NCBI GenBank assembly: GCA_013151835.1 | Contig: JAADHK010000118.1 | Span: 1 to 45,465 of the forward strand | DNA from: Deltaproteobacteria bacterium | GTDB taxonomy: Bacteria; Desulfobacterota; Desulfobacteria; Desulfobacterales; Desulfosalsimonadaceae | Length of the DNA: 45,465 bases | Direction: 5' to 3' | Made by a program: the position numbers and the translations under genes | Part shown: piece by piece, positions 16,640-25,301 of the stretch | How the letters are laid out: each line of letters starts with the position of its first letter | Numbering within the stretch: the first letter of the stretch is position 1 | The notes under the pieces: model-generated | Seen by the model: the letters and a program-made list of their open reading frames with translations, nothing else | Told to the model about the DNA's origin: nothing | The model's database searches: none

Positions 16640-18415
16640 ATGAACGCATTGAAGACATTTAAACCCGGGGCCGGCCGCAGGGGAACAATGGGGATGTATA
16701 CGCCTCCCATTATGGTCATTGGGTCGGCTCTGATACTGCTGGTCGTGGTGGTCGTCCTGGCCGCGAATAACCTGAACAGGGAAAAAGACTATATGTCCAG
16801 GCTCTTAATGGAAAAAGGAGCTTCCCTGATAAAGGCGTTTGAGGCCGGAGCCCGGACCGGCATGATGTCCATGCAATGGGGGGAGCGGCAGGTACAGCAG
16901 CTTTTGGAGGAGCTTTCCCGTCAGCAGGATATTCTCTACATCACGGTCACGGATGAAAACGGGAAGATACTGGCGGACAGCGATCCTGCCCGGATCGGGG
17001 CACGGTATCCGGCTGGAAACTCTCCGGTCTCGCCTGCCCCGTCCTTTGGTGAAAAATGGCGTATTACAAATGCAAGGGGTGTCAGGGCATTTGAGGTGTA
17101 CCGGTATTTCCGGCCGTTTTCAAACCACGCAACCGGGATGCCCGCCATGGGCTGTGGCGGGTCATGGTGTTCCCCCGGAAATTATGTGCAAAAAAAGCAA
17201 TCGATTTTTCTCGGTTTTGATGTCGCCTCCTTTGAAGTTGCCATGAATGAGGATATCCGCAACACCGTGATTGTTTCATCTATTCTGATTCTTCTGGGAT
17301 TCACCGGTTTTTTTACCCTGTTTCTGACCCAGGGGTATTGGGCCACAAAAAGGCAATTGCAGGATACAAGCGCCGTGGTGGACGAGGTTGTCGCCAATAT
17401 GCCGGTCGGTTTGATTATAACGGGCAGGCACGGCCGGATTGTTGTTCTGAATTCGGCTGCGGAGGCCATGCTCGGGATCGCCTTTGATGACGCGCGTGGC
17501 AAACCCTGCGAGTCCATATTGCCGCCCGGGCTGATCGAAGTCCTGGCGTTGCTTAAGCACGAAGAGCGCATACTCGACAGGGAGATTGCGTGTGAGGTGT
17601 CCGGCCGTACGCCTGTACCCATGAGCATAACCGCAGCTGCCATAAGGAACAATGACGGGGAGCCTATTGGCCACGTCTTGATACTTTATGATCTCGCGGA
17701 GATCAAGCAGTTGCGCGAGGCCGTGCGGCAAAAGGAAAAGCTTGCGACAATCGGAAACCTGGCGGCCGGTATTGCCCACGAAATCAGAAATCCTTTAAGT
17801 TCCATCAAGGGGATGGCGACATATTTCCGCAACAGGTTCACGGAGGGAAGCGAGGAGAAAAAGACCGCTTCCATCATGGTCGGAGAGGTTGACCGTTTAA
17901 ACAGGGCCATAAGCGAGCTTCTGGAATTCGCGCGTCCTTTCGATATGAACCCGGATGCAACGGATATCAATAGAATCCTTGACCATTCGGTCCGGCTCAT
18001 CCGTAATGACGCTCAATCAAAAGGTGTCCGTATAAAACTGGTAAAGGCTGAAAACCTTCCCGCTGTGAGCGTGGATTCCGACCGGTTCCTGCAATGTCTG
18101 CTGAATCTTTATATCAACGGGATCCAGGCCATGGGGGAGGGCGGGGACCTGCTTATACGGAGTTTCGCGGATGATGACAAATGGATCAAGGTCGGAATAA
18201 AAGACACGGGACCGGGGATTTTGCCGGAAAACATAAAAAGTGTTTTTGATCCTTATTTCACCACCAAGAGCGCGGGTACGGGGCTCGGGCTTGCCATCGT
18301 CTACAAGATAATAAAGGCGCACAAGGGTAAAATAGAGGTTGCGAGCCGCAGGGACGAGGGGACGGAATTTATCATTGATCTGCCGGTTGCGGAAGAAAAA
18401 AGGGGAAAGTCATGA
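16640..18415 (+). CDS. ZraS-like sensor histidine kinase
   Basis: The 591-residue membrane kinase has helix 1 at about residues 24-44 and a periplasmic sensor of about 165 residues. The sensor contains GCGGSWCSPGN, two cysteines four residues apart that could bind metal. Helix 2 is near residues 212-232. A PAS domain (VVANMPVGLIITGRHGRIVVLNSAAEAMLGI) is followed by HisKA with phospho-His380 in AAGIAHEIRNPLSSIKG, then HATPase_c with NGIQAMGEGG, DTGPGI and GTGLGLAI. It should phosphorylate the response regulator encoded directly downstream; the two genes overlap by four bases (ATGA). Divergence from the ZraP-like gene and the partner type support a metal or envelope-stress signal, as in E. coli ZraS. 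The precise ligand is inferred. Confidence 0.88.
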   Translation: MNALKTFKPGAGRRGTMGMYTPPIMVIGSALILLVVVVVLAANNLNREKDYMSRLLMEKGASLIKAFEAGARTGMMSMQWGERQVQQLLEELSRQQDILYITVTDENGKILADSDPARIGARYPAGNSPVSPAPSFGEKWRITNARGVRAFEVYRYFRPFSNHATGMPAMGCGGSWCSPGNYVQKKQSIFLGFDVASFEVAMNEDIRNTVIVSSILILLGFTGFFTLFLTQGYWATKRQLQDTSAVVDEVVANMPVGLIITGRHGRIVVLNSAAEAMLGIAFDDARGKPCESILPPGLIEVLALLKHEERILDREIACEVSGRTPVPMSITAAAIRNNDGEPIGHVLILYDLAEIKQLREAVRQKEKLATIGNLAAGIAHEIRNPLSSIKGMATYFRNRFTEGSEEKKTASIMVGEVDRLNRAISELLEFARPFDMNPDATDINRILDHSVRLIRNDAQSKGVRIKLVKAENLPAVSVDSDRFLQCLLNLYINGIQAMGEGGDLLIRSFADDDKWIKVGIKDTGPGILPENIKSVFDPYFTTKSAGTGLGLAIVYKIIKAHKGKIEVASRRDEGTEFIIDLPVAEEKRGKS

Positions 18416-19788
18416 CGTACATGGATGCAAAACCGAGGATACTTGTGGTGGACGATGATGCCGGACATCTTTCCACGCTGGAGACGATCATCAGGAGCTG
18501 GGGTTATCCGGTGGATGGCGCCGTTGATGGCGAAACCGCCGTTACGGCCGTAAAGAAAACACCCTATGATCTGGTTATTACGGATGTCCGGATGGCGGCC
18601 ATGAGCGGCATCGAGGCCCTGACCCGTATCAAGGCATATAATCCATCTCTTCCCGTATTGATCATGACTGCCTATTCATCCATTGATTCGGCCGTGGAAG
18701 CCATGAAGGCCGGAGCCTACGATTACCTGACCAAACCGCTTGATTTCGATGAACTGAAGCTCGTTATCGAGCGTGCGCTCGAGCATTTAAGGCTGAAGAC
18801 GGAAAACAGGGACTTGAAGCGGAAACTCTATTCCCGCGCAATAATAGACGATATTATCGGAGCAAGCCCGGCGTTTAAAAAGCTTATTGAAATGCTTGCC
18901 ATGGTCGCGCCTTCCGAGGCCACGGTTCTTATAACGGGCGAGTCCGGCACCGGCAAGGAGCTGATGGCAAGGGCCATCCATGCCAATTCCGGCCGGGCGG
19001 ACGGGCCGCTTATTACCGTAAATTGTGCAGCCCTTGTGGAGTCCCTTATCGAGTCGGAGCTTTTCGGCCATGAAAAGGGAGCCTTTACAGGTGCGGAAAA
19101 GAAACGGGACGGCAGGTTTATGCAGGCTGACAAGGGAACAATCTTTCTTGATGAAATCGGTGAGTTGTCCAAGGTCATGCAGGCAAAGCTCCTCCGCGTG
19201 ATTCAGGAGGGTGAAATCCAGCGGGTCGGCGGAGACAGGACCCTGAAGGTTGATGTGCGCATCCTTGCCGCCACCAACAGGAATCTTGAAAAAGAGGTAA
19301 AGGCCGGAAAGTTCCGTGAAGATCTTTTTTATCGGTTAAACGTGGTGAATCTTGCAATTCCCCCGCTACGGGAGCGCGTGGAGGATATTCCCCTTCTGGC
19401 CCAGCGCTTTCTCAATATCTTCAAAGAGAAAAACAGGAAAAAGATCAAGGGATTTACACCGGGCGCAATGGATATTCTTCTGAAATACGGATGGCCCGGC
19501 AATGTCAGGGAGCTTGAAAACGCGGTTGAGCGCGCCGTTATTCTTGCCCTGGATGAATTCATAGGAGAAAAGGAACTGCCCTTGAATCTCGCGGTCGGCA
19601 AGGAGGCGCAAAGCGTAAAAGAGATGGCCAGCCCGGCTCTGGGCGGCTCCCTGGAGGAGATGGAAAAAGAGGCCATTATATCGACCCTCAGGGCAGTGGC
19701 CGGCAACAAAAGCGTTGCCGCAAGAAAGCTCGGCCTGACCCGCCGGACACTGTACAACAAGCTTCATAAATACGGGCTGGATCAGTAG
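18412..19788 (+). CDS. ZraR-like sigma-54-dependent response regulator
   Basis: The 458-residue NtrC-type activator has a receiver domain (VVDDD acid pocket, phospho-Asp in VITDVRM, Thr in MTAYSS, Lys in LTKPLD). It has a complete AAA+ domain with Walker A GESGTGKE, the sigma-54 contact loop GAFTGA, Walker B GTIFLDEIGEL and arginine-finger region REDLFYRLNV. The C-terminal Fis-type helix-turn-helix is NKSVAARKLGLTRRTLYNKLHKYG. All motifs needed to activate sigma-54 RNA polymerase are present. The start overlaps the kinase stop. An internal ATG five codons in (MDAKPRIL) is an alternative start. The likely target is the -24/-12 promoter ahead of the divergent zraP-like gene. Its 3' end overlaps the convergent pyrF by seven bases. 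Confidence 0.92.
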   Translation: MTYMDAKPRILVVDDDAGHLSTLETIIRSWGYPVDGAVDGETAVTAVKKTPYDLVITDVRMAAMSGIEALTRIKAYNPSLPVLIMTAYSSIDSAVEAMKAGAYDYLTKPLDFDELKLVIERALEHLRLKTENRDLKRKLYSRAIIDDIIGASPAFKKLIEMLAMVAPSEATVLITGESGTGKELMARAIHANSGRADGPLITVNCAALVESLIESELFGHEKGAFTGAEKKRDGRFMQADKGTIFLDEIGELSKVMQAKLLRVIQEGEIQRVGGDRTLKVDVRILAATNRNLEKEVKAGKFREDLFYRLNVVNLAIPPLRERVEDIPLLAQRFLNIFKEKNRKKIKGFTPGAMDILLKYGWPGNVRELENAVERAVILALDEFIGEKELPLNLAVGKEAQSVKEMASPALGGSLEEMEKEAIISTLRAVAGNKSVAARKLGLTRRTLYNKLHKYGLDQ

Positions 19789-20510
19789 GAGCTGAAAGCA
19801 GACATAATCTCTTCTGCGATCCGGTCGGCGGCGCTCACCGGATTATCCGCGTCCCTGATGGGACGTCCGATCACGAGAAAATCCGCGCCGTTTTTGATCG
19901 CCCCGGCGGGTGTTGTCACCCGTTTTTGATCGTCTTTTTTCTTTTGAGCGGATTCGGGCCGGATTCCGGGTGTTATTGCAAGAAAGTCATTTCCAGCGGC
20001 GGCCTTTATGCGGGCCACCTCAAGGCCGGAGCAGACCACGCCCGCGCACCCGCATTTTTTCGCCTGTTCTGCCCGCAGGACAACAAGCTCTATGGGGTTG
20101 TCGCGGAAACGCGCTTCAAATCCCGAATCGCCAATGTCGTTTCCTGAAACGCTGGTTAAAACCGTTACCCCCAACACCTTTATATCCGGTCCGGCCCCGT
20201 CCACGGCCGCGCGGAGCATTGCGGCGGATTCGCCGCAATGGACCGTGACCATGGCAACGCCCAGGCAAGACACCTGTTTTGCGGCCCGCCGGACCGTTTC
20301 GGGGATGTCGTGGAGTTTCAGGTCGAGGAATACGGGCGCACCGGTTTCATCCATGATTCTCCTGACGATATCCGGGCCTTCGGAAATAAAAAGTTCCAGC
20401 CCCACCTTGAACATGCCCACGTGGCCTGCCAGCATGCGTGCAAGCGAAAGTGCGAGGTTCGCGGTCGGAACATCGAGCGGAAAAATAATGTGTTTATGTG
20501 CGGACGTCAT
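19782..20510 (-). CDS. pyrF: Orotidine-5'-phosphate decarboxylase
   Basis: The 242-residue enzyme makes UMP from OMP, the last step of de novo pyrimidine synthesis. It has the type 1 PyrF signature: LDVPTANLALSLA at the start, KVGLELFISEG, then the catalytic FLDLKLHDIPETVRRA (Lys-Asp-Lys-His-Asp network). Near the end are ITPGIRPE and the phosphate-binding GADFLVIGRPIRDA. Length fits the family. It stands alone on the minus strand, convergent with zraR and overlapping it by seven bases, so no terminator separates them. Confidence 0.95.
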   Translation of the reverse strand: MTSAHKHIIFPLDVPTANLALSLARMLAGHVGMFKVGLELFISEGPDIVRRIMDETGAPVFLDLKLHDIPETVRRAAKQVSCLGVAMVTVHCGESAAMLRAAVDGAGPDIKVLGVTVLTSVSGNDIGDSGFEARFRDNPIELVVLRAEQAKKCGCAGVVCSGLEVARIKAAAGNDFLAITPGIRPESAQKKKDDQKRVTTPAGAIKNGADFLVIGRPIRDADNPVSAADRIAEEIMSAFSSY

Positions 20511-20637
20511 GGCGTCTCCTTGTCTTTTTTCAAGCTATAGCGCAAACAAGGGGCAAGAAACAAGAAGCAAGAAGCAGGGATATGGACAGGGCGCCCTTGT
20601 TTTGTGGGAATTCTGATTATAAAATGTTAAAAAACGC

Positions 20638-20667
20638 TTGAAATATGAAGAGTTAAAATGATATAAA
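20638..20667 (+). promoter_or_regulatory. Candidate sigma-70 promoter for selA
   Basis: TTGAAA (20638-20643) and TATAAA (20662-20667) with an 18-base spacer lie 70 bases before the selA ATG. Just upstream, 20540-20578 holds short direct repeats of CAAGAAG. Confidence 0.45.
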
Positions 20668-20737
20668 GCAGAAAATTCATGTTGGGGAGAAATCTTTATC
20701 TCCCGGCGGCCTTGACCACCCATAAAAAAAGACGTTT

Positions 20738-22204
20738 ATGACCATACGACAATCCAACGGATCACGGGATAAATCCCTTGACCCCGGGCAGGCGCTTTTG
20801 CGGCGCCTTCCGGGTGTTGACCGGCTGCTTTTTGAAATGGCGGATGATCCTTTATTTTCCGGCGCTCCGAAATCAGTACTCACCACCGCCATCCGGAACG
20901 TGCTTGAAAACAGGCGCAGGATAATACGCTCCGGAGCGGCTTCCAAATCATCCCCTGAATCTACAACGGCCAAAGACAGTCTCGCCCATGATCGGATCAT
21001 TGCCGATATCCGAATCGCTGTTGCATCCGCCATGGCTGAAAATCTGCGCCACACTGTAAATGCCACCGGTGTTGTGGTGCATACAAACCTGGGACGATCC
21101 CTCCTGCCCGAATCGGCGATTCGGCATATCCTTGAAATTGCAAATGGTTACTCCAATCTGGAGTTTAATCTTGCCAGGGGCAAGCGGGGCCTGAGATACG
21201 AATTGGTGGAAGACATAATATGTGAAGTAAGCGGCGCACCCGCCGCAATGGTGGTCAACAACAACGCCGGCGCCGTGCTCCTCTGCCTCGACACCGTGGC
21301 AAAGGGCCGGGAAGTAATCGTCTCGCGGGGAGAGCTGGTGGAAATCGGCGGGGCCTTCCGCATCCCGGATGTGATGGCCAAAAGCGGGGCGCATCTTATT
21401 GAAGTGGGTTCGACCAATCGGACCCATCCCAAGGATTATCGACAAGCCATCTGTGATCAAACCGGCCTTCTTTTAAAGGTGCATACGAGCAATTACGGAA
21501 TCGTAGGTTTCACAAGCTCTGTTTCCCTGCGCGAACTCGTTGAAATCGGGGCTGAGTCGGGACTCCCGGTCATGGAAGACCTGGGCTCCGGAACCTTTAT
21601 CGATTTTTCAAGATACGGTCTTGCAAAAGAGCCGACCGTACAGGAATCGGTTGCTGCGGGCGCGGATATCGTGACCTTCAGCGGGGACAAGCTCCTGGGC
21701 GGCCCACAGGCCGGGATTATCCTTGGCAAACCCGAAATCATAGGGGAAATCCGCAAAAATCCCTTCACCCGGGCGCTGCGCATCGACAAACTGACACTTG
21801 CGGCCCTGGAGTCCACCCTCCGACTGTTCCGGGACGAAAAAGAAGCTGTAGCCGCCATTCCCACGCTTGAAATGCTGACTTGTTCCATTGATACGATTAA
21901 GACAAGGGCCCAGGCGCTTTTTCGGTTTCTGGCTCCCCTTGAAAAAAAAGGCGCGCATGTAAGCCTGGTGGAGTCGTCCTCACGGGCCGGGGGCGGTTCC
22001 ATGCCTCTCTTGTCCCTTCCGACGGTGTGCGTGGGTATGTCAATCGACACAATGTCGGCGGCCGGCATTGACGAGCGCATGAGAGGCGGAACTCCGGCGG
22101 TTGTGGGTCGCATCGAAGACGATCTGTATCTCATGGATGTAAGGACGATCCGACCGGGCGAGGCAGAGATCATCTCCAGGGTATTTGAGAGCCTTTGCCG
22201 GTAA
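20738..22204 (+). CDS. selA: L-seryl-tRNA(Sec) selenium transferase
   Basis: The 488-residue PLP enzyme converts seryl-tRNA(Sec) to selenocysteyl-tRNA(Sec). Diagnostic segments are VNATGVVVHTNLGRSLL, VVNNNAGAVLLCLDT, VSRGELVEIGGAFRIPDVM, GSTNRTHPKDYRQAI and the PLP-lysine motif TFSGDKLLGGPQAGII. Length is slightly above E. coli SelA (463). Its presence means the organism makes selenoproteins. selB, selC and selD are not in the window and no in-frame-UGA gene was spotted here. No good Shine-Dalgarno precedes the ATG at 20738, so the exact start is less certain than the identity. Confidence 0.95.
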   Translation: MTIRQSNGSRDKSLDPGQALLRRLPGVDRLLFEMADDPLFSGAPKSVLTTAIRNVLENRRRIIRSGAASKSSPESTTAKDSLAHDRIIADIRIAVASAMAENLRHTVNATGVVVHTNLGRSLLPESAIRHILEIANGYSNLEFNLARGKRGLRYELVEDIICEVSGAPAAMVVNNNAGAVLLCLDTVAKGREVIVSRGELVEIGGAFRIPDVMAKSGAHLIEVGSTNRTHPKDYRQAICDQTGLLLKVHTSNYGIVGFTSSVSLRELVEIGAESGLPVMEDLGSGTFIDFSRYGLAKEPTVQESVAAGADIVTFSGDKLLGGPQAGIILGKPEIIGEIRKNPFTRALRIDKLTLAALESTLRLFRDEKEAVAAIPTLEMLTCSIDTIKTRAQALFRFLAPLEKKGAHVSLVESSSRAGGGSMPLLSLPTVCVGMSIDTMSAAGIDERMRGGTPAVVGRIEDDLYLMDVRTIRPGEAEIISRVFESLCR

Positions 22205-22230
22205 GATAACGCAACGAAGGGAGCTTGAAC

Positions 22231-23574
22231 ATGACTCAGGACAAACGGGAAATAAAACGAAGTAAGTCATCATGCAGCGATTTTCTGGTCTTTCGTACCG
22301 ATCGCGACCCGACGGCATGCGAATGCGGACCGGATGCGGAAAAAACCGTAAAAATTCTGTCTGACCGGTTTCCCCGTCTTTTGTGTGAAAAAGACCTGCT
22401 TGAATCAGCAATGTCCTGCCTTGCCGAAGAAACATGCTTTTCGGCCATGGTAATCAGGATTGATGATTTTGTCGAAGTCCTGGCCCCTGAAAAAGCGATA
22501 CTCAATACAGCCGCAGCCATTGAGAAGCTTTGTTCAAAAACGGGCGGTATCTGGGGCGTGATCGGCGATGCCGTGTTCGGGGCATTTTTTCCCGGAGCCG
22601 ACAGCGCCAGGGCCGAAAAAATGGCGGCGGCTCTTCAGAAACATTTGTGTGCGCCGGACTACGCCACGGTTTCCGTGGGCATGGCCGGGTTCCCCACCCT
22701 TTCCTATGACAGGCAAAATATATTGGAAAATGCCCGCAAGGCCCTTGATCATGCCGAGTTTTTCGGGCCGGACAGCCGGGTGGCTTTTGATTCAGTAAGC
22801 CTGAATATAAGCGGCGACAAGTATTACCAGACAGGCGAGGTTGAAAAGGCCATGGATGAATTCCGCCTGGCTCTCCTACTGGATGAAACCAATGCCAACG
22901 CGAGAAACAGCCTCGGGGTATGTTACGGTGTCAGGGGAGAACATGACAGGGCCCTGGCCGAATTTCTGGAAACAATCCGCATTGATGAAAATGAACTTAT
23001 GGGCCTTTATAATGCGGGCTATATTCATATGCTGAAAAAAGAGTATGACAAGGCATTGACCTATTTTTCCCGGGCCGCGAAAATAGATGAAAACATCTTT
23101 GAACTGGCGTTTCAGATGGGCCGTATCTTTCTTGAAACCGGGCACCCCGAAGACGCGCTCAAACAGTTTAAAACAGCGGTGAGCCTCAAGCCGGATTCTA
23201 CCTCGGCCAACCGGTTTTACGGTGATGCCCTGACAGCGGCCGACCGCCCGAAAGAGGCCATAAACGCATACAAGACCGCGCTGCGGCTCCAGCCCCATGA
23301 TGCCGAAGCCCTTTCCGCGCTTGGTTTTCTCTATGAAATGGAGGAGAAAAACGCGGATATAGCCCTGATGTTCTGTAAAAACGCCGTTGAACTCGACCCT
23401 GAAAACGGCTTGTTCCACCACCGCCTCGGCAGGGTATATTATAACCGGAAGAAGTTTGAAGACGCCCTGGCCGAATTTGAGAAGGCCTCGGACCTGGGTT
23501 ATGACGCAGACGAATATATTGCCAGGAGCAGAAAAGAGGTTGTGAATGGAAACACTCGTTCTGCAAGTTCTTGA
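22231..23574 (+). CDS. Degenerate GGDEF-like domain fused to TPR repeats
   Basis: The 447-residue protein has two parts. About residues 50-195 look like a GGDEF (nucleotide cyclase) fold: FSAMVIRIDDFVEVL, GVIGDAVFGAFFPG where GG[DE]EF would sit, and VSVGMAGFPTLSYDRQNILENARKALDHAEFFG, which matches the GGDEF C-terminal half. The signature is lost, so diguanylate cyclase activity is unlikely. Residues from about 198 onward hold six or so TPR units (for example YYQTGEVEKAMDEFRLALLLDETNANARNSLG). It may be a scaffold that binds a partner or ligand. The ATG at 22231 with AAGGGAG upstream is preferred over an earlier TTG. It overlaps gmhA by 29 bases, suggesting coupling. Confidence 0.8.
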   Translation: MTQDKREIKRSKSSCSDFLVFRTDRDPTACECGPDAEKTVKILSDRFPRLLCEKDLLESAMSCLAEETCFSAMVIRIDDFVEVLAPEKAILNTAAAIEKLCSKTGGIWGVIGDAVFGAFFPGADSARAEKMAAALQKHLCAPDYATVSVGMAGFPTLSYDRQNILENARKALDHAEFFGPDSRVAFDSVSLNISGDKYYQTGEVEKAMDEFRLALLLDETNANARNSLGVCYGVRGEHDRALAEFLETIRIDENELMGLYNAGYIHMLKKEYDKALTYFSRAAKIDENIFELAFQMGRIFLETGHPEDALKQFKTAVSLKPDSTSANRFYGDALTAADRPKEAINAYKTALRLQPHDAEALSALGFLYEMEEKNADIALMFCKNAVELDPENGLFHHRLGRVYYNRKKFEDALAEFEKASDLGYDADEYIARSRKEVVNGNTRSASS

Positions 23575-24142
23575 ACAGAGCATAAGGCTTAAGCGTAATT
23601 TTATTCAGGCCAACGTGAACCGGATAATCGCGTGCGCCCAGGCCCTTTCGGATGCGCTTGAAAACGGTTGCAAGATATTGATTTTCGGAAACGGCGGGAG
23701 CGCGGCCGATGCCCAGCACCTGGCCGCAGAGTTTATCAACCGGTTTGAAATCAACCGGGCCCCTCTGGCCGCCATGGCGCTTAGCACCGACACCTCGGTG
23801 CTGACCAGTATTGGAAACGACTTTTCATTTAACGATATATTCGCCAAACAGATCGCAGCCCTGGGCAGGGCGGGCGACGTGGCCTGGGGCATCAGCACCA
23901 GCGGCAACTCGGAAAACGTCATAAAAGGTCTTGATACGGCCCGGGCCCGGGGCCTTGTCACCTTCGGTCTTGCCGGTGGGGATGGAGGAAAAATGGCCGG
24001 CCGGTGCGATATCCTCTTTGCTGTGGGAAAGGCCTCCACAGCCCGGATTCAGGAAACCCACATCACGGTGGGGCATATACTCTGCGCCCTGGTGGAAAAG
24101 CGTCTGTTCGAAAAAACAGGTTCAAATAACCAGGATTTATAA
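23546..24142 (+). CDS. gmhA: Phosphoheptose isomerase (SIS domain)
   Basis: The 198-residue product matches sedoheptulose-7-phosphate isomerase, the first step to ADP-heptose for lipopolysaccharide core. Diagnostic segments are FGNGGSAADAQHLAAEFINRF, ALSTDTSVLTSIGNDF, WGISTSGNSENVIKGL and the end region QETHITVGHILCALVE, with the active-site Glu and His. Length equals the family norm. It begins inside the end of the TPR gene and its stop overlaps the next start (TAATG), so the three genes form a tight unit. No other heptose-pathway gene (hldE, hldD) is in the window. Confidence 0.92.
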   Translation: METLVLQVLEQSIRLKRNFIQANVNRIIACAQALSDALENGCKILIFGNGGSAADAQHLAAEFINRFEINRAPLAAMALSTDTSVLTSIGNDFSFNDIFAKQIAALGRAGDVAWGISTSGNSENVIKGLDTARARGLVTFGLAGGDGGKMAGRCDILFAVGKASTARIQETHITVGHILCALVEKRLFEKTGSNNQDL

Positions 24143-25107
24143 TGAATAAGCCCCCAAACAAGCCCCCAGTCAATCCAATGGATCTTTCAAAAATCCGCAC
24201 CTATTCCCTTGCCGGGCGAAAGAGCAAGGTCTGCGCATCCGACTTCGGCCGGCCATGGAAGGCAGGAGGGCGCTTTGACGAATTTCTCGACCGGCTCCCG
24301 GCAATCCTCGGGGCAGCGGATCTAAGACGGGTCATTGATGCCATCATATCTGCGAAAAAAAATAAAAAACCGGTGATTTTCGCCATGGGCGCCCATGTCA
24401 TCAAGGTGGGGCTTTCGCCCCTGATTATCGATCTCATGGAAAAAGGGATCATAACGGCCGTTGTTTTAAACGGGGCCGGGATTATCCATGACTTTGAGAT
24501 CGCCTTTGCCGGCCGCACCTCCGAGGACGTATCAGCCGTGCTCCATGGCGGCGATTTCGGCATGGCAAAAGAGACCGGGGAGCACCTGGGATGCGCAATC
24601 AGCATGGCCGGAGAAAAGAATCTGGGACTGGGAGAGGCGGTGGGCCGGTATATGACAGAGACATCCCTGCCCCATCTGGATGACAGCATCATCGCCCGGG
24701 CTTTTTGCCTTGGCGTGCCCGTCACGGTTCATGTGGCCATGGGAACGGATATTATCCATATGCACCCGGGTTTCGATCCCGCTGCGGCCGGGGCGGCTTC
24801 ACACAAGGATTTCAGAATCCTGGCATCCATTGTGGCCGGGCTTTCGGGCGGGGTTTTTATTAATGCGGGCTCTGCCGTGATCCTTCCTGAAGTCTTTTTA
24901 AAGGCCGTCTCCCTTGCGATCAATCTGGGTCATGACATTTCGGATATCACCTGCGTAAATCTTGATTTTATCCGCCATTATCGGCCCATGACAAATGTCG
25001 TCGGCAGGCCCGCGCAACACGGGGGTATAGGAATAAGCCTCGTTGGCCATCATGAAATCATGATCCCGCTCATCGCGGCGGGCGTGATCGAAAAACTGGC
25101 CTCCTGA
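24142..25107 (+). CDS. Conserved protein of unknown function, deoxyhypusine synthase-like fold suspected
   Basis: The 321-residue cytoplasmic protein is rich in conserved-looking motifs: PVIFAMGAHVIKVGLSPLI, VVLNGAGIIHDFEIAFAG, AVLHGGDFGMAKETGEHLG, VPVTVHVAMGTDIIHMHPG, NAGSAVILPEVFLKAVSLA and LDFIRHYRPMTNVVGRP. I recognise it as a widespread uncharacterised family but cannot name it. The alternation of glycine-rich loops and hydrophobic strands, and the NGAGIIHDFE segment, recall the NAD-binding deoxyhypusine synthase fold; this is an impression, not a demonstration. Histidines in HVAMGTDIIHMHPG could bind metal. It is translationally coupled to gmhA (TAATG), which hints at sugar-phosphate or envelope metabolism. 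Confidence 0.75.
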   Translation: MNKPPNKPPVNPMDLSKIRTYSLAGRKSKVCASDFGRPWKAGGRFDEFLDRLPAILGAADLRRVIDAIISAKKNKKPVIFAMGAHVIKVGLSPLIIDLMEKGIITAVVLNGAGIIHDFEIAFAGRTSEDVSAVLHGGDFGMAKETGEHLGCAISMAGEKNLGLGEAVGRYMTETSLPHLDDSIIARAFCLGVPVTVHVAMGTDIIHMHPGFDPAAAGAASHKDFRILASIVAGLSGGVFINAGSAVILPEVFLKAVSLAINLGHDISDITCVNLDFIRHYRPMTNVVGRPAQHGGIGISLVGHHEIMIPLIAAGVIEKLAS

Positions 25108-25301
25108 TCGCCATAGACGTCCGTCATTCTTCCAAATCTCTTCCCGTTGTTTGCGTTTGGGAATATCGTTGTTATCTTCTTTACATCCGGGCCGGTGTGG
25201 GCTATACAGGCAAAATTTGATGGCATCGTAAAAGGGTTGACGAACTTTTTATGACAGATGACAGTAACGGATAAAATCGCCTGCGCGCAAAGGAGGCACC
25301 A
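25108..25301 (+). other. Intergenic region with miniature relative of the palindromic element
   Basis: At 25219-25262 a GATGGCATCGTAAAA start and an AACTTTTTATGAC end sit only about 10 bases apart. They look like the two termini of the palindromic element with the centre deleted. The rest shows no promoter or RNA that I can support. Confidence 0.5.

Noticed and set aside
20540-20578. Purine-rich CAAGAAG direct repeats upstream of selA considered as a CRISPR or iteron array
   Set aside because: Only two or three imperfect 7-base units with no regular spacers; too little for an array or origin.
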